A stretch of 36,544 nt of DNA, from the NCBI GenBank assembly GCA_900319715.1, contig ONPM01000011.1, positions 1-36,544 of the forward strand, given 5' to 3'. Position 1 is the stretch's first letter, and every line of letters begins with the position of its first letter. Below are positions 31,256 through 36,544 of the stretch, in pieces. The notes beneath the pieces were generated by a model. The model was not told the origin of the DNA. It saw only the letters and a program-made list of their open reading frames with translations, and searched no databases. A program made the position numbers and the translations under genes. This DNA comes from an uncultured Prevotella sp. (GTDB taxonomy: Bacteria > Bacteroidota > Bacteroidia > Bacteroidales > Bacteroidaceae).

Positions 31256-33100
31256 ATGAGTTACAACGAACAGCTTCGTTGTGACTATCTGACCACCAAC
31301 CACGAAGGTGCACTGGCATGGCGCATGACGCCTGAATGGGAACTCTACACCACCGTCGTCACTACGATGGGTGTGGAAGACAAGTTCTACGAGGGTGGAG
31401 AGGAACGCGTACGTCGCATCGCCGATCTGGTGCGAAAGGTCGAGCCTGAATTTGTAGCTCAGCTGGCCGTCTACACCCGTGAGGAGATGCATCTGCGCAG
31501 TGTTCCGCTTCTGCTGTTGGTAGAGCTGGCCAATTGCCATCAGGGCGATTCGCTTGTGAGCAAGGCTGTCGGCAGAACGATTCAGCGTGCTGATGAAATC
31601 ACCGAACTGCTCATGTGCTACCTCTGGCGCACAGGCAAGAAAGACCTCTCAGGTCTGAGCTGTCAACTGCGCAAGGGTCTGGCAGAGGCGTTCAACAAGT
31701 TCGACGAGTATCAGTTCGCCAAGTACAACCGCAAGAACCGCAAGGTCACCCTGCGCGATGCACTGGCACTGGTACACCCGAAACCGAAGGACGACCGTCA
31801 GGCCGACATCTTCCGAAAGATAAAGAGCGATACGCTGGAAACGCCCGTCACTTGGGAGACCGAGTTGTCAGCTGTAGGCCAGCGCCTCTTCGACTCTAAG
31901 GAAGAGAAGGAGGAAGCCAAGCGTGAAGTCTGGCGTAAGCTTGTACAAAGCCGTCGCATAGGCTACATGGCCACCCTGCGGAATCTCAGGAACATGCTGG
32001 GGCTTGGAATGGATGAGGAGACCATGCAGATGGTCTGCGACTACATTTCCAACCCAGAGGCAGTCCGAAAGAGCAAGCAGTTGCCCTTCCGATTCCTGTC
32101 GGCATTCCTTGAACTCACCGAAAGTAAGAACGTAAACCCGTTCACTTCCCACACACTTGGCAATAAACTAAGCAGCCTCCATATAAAGGTCTGTAAGGTT
32201 CAGAAAGTCGTGGAAAAGATGAGGCAAGGTTATTTCCCCAAATCGGTCCGCGTCGTCAAAAGGTTCTATCCTCAAGATGACAGGTGCATCTATAACCTGA
32301 CAGATGCCTTCATGAAATTGGGCTTCCGTCCGAGCAAGATGCATTCCAGCTATCGCACCAAGAAGTGGAAGTATTGCGAGCATCCATCCGAGAAGGATAT
32401 GAAGTTCCTTGAAAGTCAGGAAAACTACCTCTTGTCACTTCGAAACACGCAGGGGAAGGACGAGGAAGTTCTCCATTCGCTTGAGGCTGCAGTCTGTCAC
32501 TCCGCTGAAAACATCCCAGGCTTCGATGAGAACACAAGGGTGTTGTTGGCAAGCGACACATCGGGGTCCATGAGAGCGCGTGTCAGCAGAAACAGTTCCG
32601 TCATGTGCTATCACATCGGTCTGTTGCTCTCTATGCTGATGCGGCATCGCTGCAAGAATGTGGTGACGGGCATGTTCGGCTCTGTTTGGAAGGCTGTCGA
32701 CATGTCGTCGGTAAGCATCCTTCAAAGCACCGTGGATATGATATCGCGTGAAGGCGAAGTGGGCTATGCCACCAATGGCTATAAAGTCATCGAGTGGCTC
32801 ATCCAGGAACATCGTGAGATGGACAAGGTGATGCTGTTTACCGACTGCCAGCTGTGGAATAGTGATGGACTAGGCAATGATGCTCATCTTGCAGAATACT
32901 GGGACCGCTACAAGCGCGAAGTAGCGCCACATGCGCGCCTTTACATCTTCGACTTGGCTGGCTACGGGCAAAGCCCCATCAGCATGAAGCGTGACGATGT
33001 GTTTTGCATCGCAGGCTGGAGCGATAAGGTCTTCGATATCCTTGCAGCAGTGGAACGTGGTAAGAGTGCTATCGACGAGATCCGCCGGATTGTCGTTTAG
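31256..33100 (+). CDS. Ro60-like TROVE-domain protein
   Basis: A 614-residue Ro60 orthologue. The N-terminal TROVE domain (1-400) includes ALAWRMTPEWELYTTVVTTM, FVAQLAVYTREEMHLRSVPL and the HEAT-like helices that form the RNA ring. The C-terminal VWA domain begins RVLLASDTSGSMRAR near residue 430, with an intact DxSxS MIDAS, a threonine/glycine-rich GMFGSVW and a late LFTDCQ. Bacterial Ro proteins bind Y RNA and misfolded RNA and help exonucleases degrade or repair it, especially after stress. It lies 38 bases after the candidate Y RNA, in a dyad-controlled unit. A sigma-like gene precedes it. Confidence 0.93.
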   Translation: MSYNEQLRCDYLTTNHEGALAWRMTPEWELYTTVVTTMGVEDKFYEGGEERVRRIADLVRKVEPEFVAQLAVYTREEMHLRSVPLLLLVELANCHQGDSLVSKAVGRTIQRADEITELLMCYLWRTGKKDLSGLSCQLRKGLAEAFNKFDEYQFAKYNRKNRKVTLRDALALVHPKPKDDRQADIFRKIKSDTLETPVTWETELSAVGQRLFDSKEEKEEAKREVWRKLVQSRRIGYMATLRNLRNMLGLGMDEETMQMVCDYISNPEAVRKSKQLPFRFLSAFLELTESKNVNPFTSHTLGNKLSSLHIKVCKVQKVVEKMRQGYFPKSVRVVKRFYPQDDRCIYNLTDAFMKLGFRPSKMHSSYRTKKWKYCEHPSEKDMKFLESQENYLLSLRNTQGKDEEVLHSLEAAVCHSAENIPGFDENTRVLLASDTSGSMRARVSRNSSVMCYHIGLLLSMLMRHRCKNVVTGMFGSVWKAVDMSSVSILQSTVDMISREGEVGYATNGYKVIEWLIQEHREMDKVMLFTDCQLWNSDGLGNDAHLAEYWDRYKREVAPHARLYIFDLAGYGQSPISMKRDDVFCIAGWSDKVFDILAAVERGKSAIDEIRRIVV

Positions 33101-33127
33101 CACAAAGGTTAGATAAGTCACAAAGAG

Positions 33128-33240
33128 GTTTGAGGATGGACTTCCGGGATGGGAGCCGCCTCGCAGATTTCCCCCTTTCACAGGGGTTCCGGCGGAGATA
33201 CAGCCCGAACGACCTCAAACGAGGCGTTCGGGCTGTTTTG
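33128..33240 (+). ncRNA. Structured 3' region after Ro60: terminator, possible second small RNA
   Basis: A strong terminator hairpin, ACAGCCCGAACG...CGTTCGGGCTGT (33200-33236, with an extra CCTC/GAGG pair above a bulged A), ends in TTTT. Upstream, CCGCC...GGCGG with an inner CCCT/AGGG forms another hairpin at about 33157-33195. GTTTGAGG at 33128-33135 is perfectly complementary to CCTCAAAC at 33213-33220, inside the terminator. It could form a competing fold or an end-to-end stem, as in a second Y-type RNA. No separate promoter was found. The terminator itself is well supported, the small-RNA reading less so. Confidence 0.5.
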
Positions 33241-33372
33241 CATTTGAATAAAAGAGTCATTTTCGTTTGAGGGCTCAAGGTGAGCGCTATTATAGCCTGA
33301 ACAAGCCCTTTGTCTTGAAGAGTTACAAGAGACACTCTGTGTGCCTAAAGCCATATGATGCTCAGAGATTTG

Positions 33373-33990
33373 TTATAGCATGACAATGCCCAACGCTTCT
33401 TCAAGTGGCGCAAGTACATCTTTCCGTTTATTACGGATGGCACTCATATCAAGGGCTTTGATGAGTTCGTTTGTCTCATATCCCTTCTTGTAGGTTCTAC
33501 GAGCCCTTTTATATAAATCTAGCATCCTCTGATAACCATTCATTCCCTTTAACGACGAAGGAACCTGTTTCAAACGAAGAAAACTACAGATACCTTGCAA
33601 ATCATCAAGAATCCAATCTTCAATGGAACTCTTGACACCAATGCAGATAAAATCATCAATACCCAAACGCTTAACACTTTTGCAAATGTCATTCCACTTG
33701 ACTATTTGTGGTTGCTTGACCTCGAAAACATCTGTGTCGTATGAGCAACAGACTGTCTTGATCTTGTAACCGTCATTCAAGGCTGTGGGTAAGTATTCGT
33801 TCTTCAATTTTGCTAGCAGCTTGCTAGAGTATCTTGTCACACCTTTTAGGTTACACACATCATACGGCAACAATTTACCGCTACTGGCAGATGTGTAATA
33901 ATCAATGAGGGCTTTGAAGAAAACCTCATCGGTATCTCCTTCTACAAATATCAACACATGCGAAGGGTTCATCAATTTCTTTTTCGCCAT
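33373..33990 (-). CDS. TOPRIM-like nuclease-type protein
   Basis: A 205-residue protein with VLIFVEGDTDEVFFKALIDY at 12-31 (TOPRIM glutamate E17) and SYDTDVFE around 81-88 supplying the DxD pair, then SIEDWILDDL. These are the metal-binding elements of TOPRIM nucleases and RloB/AriB-like proteins. It starts 9 bases after the ATPase gene. ATPase-TOPRIM pairs include anti-phage systems of the OLD, PARIS and AbiL kinds, in which the TOPRIM protein cleaves nucleic acid after the ATPase senses infection. The family assignment beyond TOPRIM is uncertain. Confidence 0.7.
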   Translation of the reverse strand: MAKKKLMNPSHVLIFVEGDTDEVFFKALIDYYTSASSGKLLPYDVCNLKGVTRYSSKLLAKLKNEYLPTALNDGYKIKTVCCSYDTDVFEVKQPQIVKWNDICKSVKRLGIDDFICIGVKSSIEDWILDDLQGICSFLRLKQVPSSLKGMNGYQRMLDLYKRARRTYKKGYETNELIKALDMSAIRNKRKDVLAPLEEALGIVML

Positions 33991-33999
33991 CGCCTTGTT

Positions 34000-35223
34000 T
34001 TATTTGAAGAAAGATGCCAGTTTCTCGCTGTCATTCTCCATGTCAAGCATGAAGTCAAACATGAACTCGCCAAAGGTCAGTTCCATGTCACCGGCATATT
34101 TATACAGATATTTCAGTTTTGATGGATTAACTTTCGCAAAATGTGCAAGTCCGTCATGCTTGGGAATTCCGAAATACATTTGCTCTGGCTGCATATACCG
34201 CATCAGATAGGGTGAGTGGCTTGTCATCAGAATTTTGGTATTTGATGCGTATGCTTGTAAGGTAAGAAGAAGATTCTCCATCAGCTTTGGATGGACGGAG
34301 TTTTCTGGCTCCTCGACCATAATCATTGGTATGTCTTGCTTCTGAGCAGCCATACACAATGTGAATAAGAAAATCATACGCTTACTACCGCTTGACAATA
34401 ACCGAATACTCGTAGGCATAGAATTAAACTCCTCCTGCACTCTTATATCATAGATCTTGCTGCGTCCGTCACCCAATGTGATTTCATTAGGCTCAAATGA
34501 TATGACTCCAGAAATCAGTTGCTTAATACCATCTGACAGGATGCTGAAACTATCAGCATCCGTTTCCTTCATCCTATAGATGTATTCACTTAAAGTCATA
34601 CCGTTAAGCAGAGAGATTCCTTGACCGCCTTCCACAGAAAAGTAGGTTTCCGGATTGTCTAAAGATTGCAAATTAGGAATGCCAATGTTACATATTTGTT
34701 TGGCCAGGTCTGACAGAAATAGGTTGCCACTTGCTATCATGGTAAGTGCTATCTGTTTTGGGGTAACTGCGAATGACTTATTGCATCGAGCTGTGGCAGA
34801 CGGAACAATCAGACAGCTGTAGCCATTCCTGCGATTGACGAGTTGGCGGAACCTTTGTTCTTCGGTTCCTTTTATCTTGAACCATTCAGAAAGAACATAA
34901 CCAGGGATTACTCCCTCTGCCCATTTACATTCATAACCATATTGCACCATTTCTATTCGTCCATTCCTCTCAATGTGGCTATGAATCTCAAAATGGAAGT
35001 TCTTGCCCTGCATCGAAACATTGATGGGGAGGAAGCGGCTTGATAACATTTGACTTCTAGTTTCGTCAGAGGCTTTCAAAAGTGTCAAGCCAAAACTAAT
35101 GGCACTGAGAACGTTACTCTTGCCATAACCGTTTGGGGCGATGAGGGCGTTTATCTCTCCAACGTCCAAACGGATGTGATTAATGTTAGTAAATCCCTCG
35201 ATGATAAGGCTGTCTATAATCAT
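34000..35223 (-). CDS. ABC/OLD-type ATPase (AAA_15/AAA_21) of a putative defence pair
   Basis: A 407-residue ABC-class ATPase. Walker A is APNGYGKSN at 29-37, the signature is LLSSGSKRM near 275-283, Walker B is IMVEEPENSVHP near 300 and the H-loop is TSHSP near 337. SMC/OLD-like ATPases of this kind act as sensors or clamps in defence systems. The downstream TOPRIM gene makes a two-gene module like OLD/Gabija, PARIS or AbiL. It lacks a C-terminal nuclease of its own, which argues against single-chain OLD. Its promoter has a double operator rather than the regulon dyad, so it is regulated separately. Confidence 0.85.
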   Translation of the reverse strand: MIIDSLIIEGFTNINHIRLDVGEINALIAPNGYGKSNVLSAISFGLTLLKASDETRSQMLSSRFLPINVSMQGKNFHFEIHSHIERNGRIEMVQYGYECKWAEGVIPGYVLSEWFKIKGTEEQRFRQLVNRRNGYSCLIVPSATARCNKSFAVTPKQIALTMIASGNLFLSDLAKQICNIGIPNLQSLDNPETYFSVEGGQGISLLNGMTLSEYIYRMKETDADSFSILSDGIKQLISGVISFEPNEITLGDGRSKIYDIRVQEEFNSMPTSIRLLSSGSKRMIFLFTLCMAAQKQDIPMIMVEEPENSVHPKLMENLLLTLQAYASNTKILMTSHSPYLMRYMQPEQMYFGIPKHDGLAHFAKVNPSKLKYLYKYAGDMELTFGEFMFDFMLDMENDSEKLASFFK

Positions 35224-35315
35224 AACTCATGCAAATAATTTTGCGCCAGTAGCGCTTAAACCCGCCACAAAGGTACAAAACAACAGCAACTCGTGCAAAT
35301 AATTTTGCGTGAGTT
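35224..35315 (-). promoter_or_regulatory. Double-operator promoter of the ATPase-TOPRIM pair
   Basis: The 22-base sequence AACTC(A/G)TGCAAATAATTTTGCG occurs at 35224-35245, next to the start codon, and at 35288-35309, upstream. The upstream copy extends to an inverted repeat ending GAGTT at 35315 (12-bp arms, two mismatches). The -7 box TACCTTTG (35275-35268, minus strand) lies between them. A repressor bound to both copies would cover the -33 region and the start of the gene. Confidence 0.7.
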
Positions 35316-35402
35316 GAATCATATTTAAATATTTTTATAGTTCTATGCCCTGAAAAAGGCACAGTAACTCATATTGCACCCCCCAGTACTTATACAGGAA
35401 AT

Positions 35403-35430
35403 CCCCAGTGCGTCTCACGACGGACTGGGG
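35403..35430 (-). terminator. Hairpin after the smalltalk gene
   Basis: CCCCAGT at 35403-35409 pairs with ACTGGGG at 35424-35430, with an inner CGTC/GACG stem and a 4-base loop. It lies 24 bases downstream of the smalltalk stop codon. The following minus-strand sequence has only a short T-run (ATTT). Confidence 0.6.
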
Positions 35431-35453
35431 AAGTGCTATGATACGGTTTACAG

Positions 35454-35549
35454 TTACTCCATGCAGGACTGCATGAGGAAGGTTGACACGAAGGCGGTAA
35501 TGACCGTCAGGACAAAATTTGCAATTTTATTAATCGTTTCTCGTTTCAT
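35454..35549 (-). CDS. Smalltalk micro-protein
   Basis: A 31-residue open frame, MKRETINKIANFVLTVITAF followed by VSTFLMQSCME. A lysine-rich start, one hydrophobic stretch and a terminal SCM-type ending match the 'smalltalk' proteins of Bacteroidetes, which are typically encoded beside HU-like proteins. Here the HU-like gene lies upstream on the same strand, about 650 bases away across an inverted-repeat element. Function unknown. Confidence 0.8.
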   Translation of the reverse strand: MKRETINKIANFVLTVITAFVSTFLMQSCME

Positions 35550-35601
35550 ATAATTGAAATTTTAAAAGTTAAAAATGTTCTTTCAAGCCCTGCTGGTTAT
35601 T

Positions 35602-36114
35602 CTTACTTTCTCTGGCGCAGAGAAAGAAACAAAGAGACATCCACCCTAACCAAGCCTTCCCCTATATGGGAAGGATGTAACTGACTCCGGGGGCAAACCG
35701 CCCTACGTCAGAGGTTTGGTATGGCTCTCAGGCTTTCGCCCTACGGGTTCGCCATGATTGTCTACATCCCTGCTTACGCCGCCCCTTGGAAAGGGGCTCA
35801 ACCGAGCGAAGAAGATTAATCCTGGACGATTACATGTTAGGCATTTCAGTCGTGGCAATGATGTCTTCGCAGATATTATCCATAAGTCATCTCGCCATCT
35901 CGTGCGCAGCCACCCCTTCCCTTCCAGGGGAGGGGCTGGGGGAGAGGTGTAAAAAGACCATGGCTCGCCCGAAGGGCACAGGCTTTGCGAGCCATACAAA
36001 AACCCTGACGCAGGGCGGCTTGACCCCGGAGGCAGTTACGCCCGCCCCATATAGGGGGCGGCTCGGTGGGGGTGGATGTCTCTTTGCTTCTTTCTCTGCG
36101 CCAGAGAAAGTAAG
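35602..36114. repeat. MITE-like inverted-repeat element
   Basis: The left arm (35602-35756) and right arm (35959-36114) are imperfect inverted copies of about 155 bases around a 202-base centre. The outer ~45 bases, containing CTCTGGCGCAGAGAAAG, are almost identical. Inner parts match less well (e.g. GGTATGGCTC, GCCATG). A further 21-base palindrome with the same core lies at about 36138-36158. The element has no plausible gene. Its size and shape suggest a non-autonomous mobile element inserted between the smalltalk and HU-like genes. AAGCCCTGCT occurs on both sides (35585-35594, 36181-36190) and could be a target duplication, though it is not immediately at the ends. Confidence 0.7.
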
Positions 36115-36170
36115 AGAATAAAGTCTCTTTTAGTTCTTTTCTCTGCGCCAGAGAAAAGGACAAGAGGGTA

Positions 36171-36190
36171 AGCAGGGCCGAAGCCCTGCT
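36171..36190 (-). terminator. Hairpin terminator of the HU-like gene
   Basis: AGCAGGGC and GCCCTGCT form an 8-bp stem with a TTCG loop on the minus strand, starting 5 bases after the HU-like stop codon. The following sequence is only moderately T-rich. Confidence 0.55.
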
Positions 36191-36195
36191 AAAAG

Positions 36196-36544
36196 TTACC
36201 CGTTGCCACCTTCGCCGCCGGCGTCGGAGCCTGAAGAGGTCTCGGGCTTGAGCGAGGTGTCGTAGGTCTCCTCGAAGACCACGTCCTTGACCAGGGTCTT
36301 GGCGATGACGTACTTCTGCGTGATCTTACCCTGCTTGTTCACCTTCTGGCCGACCACGACGCGCTCGGTTTCGGGCTGGAACAGCACGCGCCTCACGGTG
36401 ATGTTCTGGGCACCGCAGTCTTCCTTCTCCGTGGTGCCGATCGAGGAGAAGCCGACCTTGAAGATGCCGATGCCCTCGAGTTTCACCTTCTGGCCCAGTT
36501 CGAAGTAGTGCTTCATCGCACCGCCCAGTTCGTCGAGCACGGCC
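36196..36544 (-). CDS. HU-like DNA-binding protein, 5' truncated by the window edge
   Basis: The visible 116 residues are the C-terminal part of a Bacteroidetes HU-like histone-type protein: AVLDELGGAMKHYFELGQKV, LEGIGIFKVGF, then ITVRRVLFQPETERVV. The frame stays open to the edge, and the family normally has about 40 more N-terminal residues, so the ATG at 36538-36540 is an internal methionine. The C-terminus is a disordered Gly/Ser/Glu-rich tail. These proteins bind DNA and are commonly found beside smalltalk genes. Confidence 0.85.
   Translation of the reverse strand, partial: AVLDELGGAMKHYFELGQKVKLEGIGIFKVGFSSIGTTEKEDCGAQNITVRRVLFQPETERVVVGQKVNKQGKITQKYVIAKTLVKDVVFEETYDTSLKPETSSGSDAGGEGGNG

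Noticed and set aside
1-36544. CRISPR arrays, tRNA genes, rRNA, integrase or transposase genes
   Set aside because: I looked for regular direct repeats, tRNA-like cloverleafs and recombinase motifs and saw none. The island-like gene content is therefore not linked to a visible integration machinery within the window.

Overview
The window looks like chromosome of a Bacteroidales bacterium, most likely Prevotella-like. Almost every transcription unit is preceded by the Bacteroidetes -7 box TAnnTTTG and none needs a Shine-Dalgarno site. The first sigma factor starts MRQLKI, as Bacteroidetes primary sigma factors do. There are BspA-type leucine-rich repeat proteins, and the right edge carries a 'smalltalk' micro-protein beside an HU-like protein. 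No rRNA, tRNA, CRISPR array or transposase gene was seen.

Layout, left to right. 1-474: start of a secreted protein gene (minus) and a probable structured RNA. 475-1593: divergent group-2 sigma factor plus a small membrane protein. 1607-3978 (minus): a PfkB kinase/esterase fusion and a deoxyribosyltransferase-like protein. 4111-9113: a five-gene ADP-ribose operon (HD hydrolase, PARG-like protein, SIS/ADP-ribosylglycohydrolase fusion, ADP-ribosyltransferase-like protein, NADAR protein). 9135-13963 (minus): AAA ATPase, unknown protein, MoxR ATPase, VWA protein. 14109-20979: an LRR protein, then an AddB/AddA-like nuclease-helicase pair. 21063-22269: 2H phosphoesterase and HAD phosphatase. 22367-25299: lipoproteins (one a deletion remnant), a secreted LRR protein, a zinc protease and a metallophosphoesterase. 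25385-27160: second AAA ATPase. 27238-30965: Sel1-repeat protein, a small protein sharing its flanking domain, and a second divergent sigma factor. 31056-33100: a candidate Y RNA and a Ro60 (TROVE) protein. 33373-35223 (minus): ATPase plus TOPRIM pair resembling known defence modules, with its own double operator. 35454-36544: smalltalk gene, a MITE-like inverted repeat and a truncated HU-like gene.

The main discovery candidate is that much of the first 31 kb behaves as one regulon. Eleven promoters carry a dyad YATA-NN-TAT placed a fixed distance (40 bp in nine cases, 39 and 50 in the other two) upstream of the -7 box. They drive sigma factor 1, the PfkB operon, the ADP-ribose operon, both AAA transcription units, the 2H/HAD operon, the lipoprotein operons, the sigma-2 operon and the Y RNA/Ro60 unit. 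Two divergent promoter pairs share a single dyad. The gene content (Ro60, Y RNA, NADAR, ADP-ribosyl enzymes, 2H phosphoesterase, end-processing phosphatases, AAA machines) fits an NAD/ADP-ribose-linked nucleic-acid repair or stress response. That function is inferred. The dyads and the gene content are read directly from the sequence.
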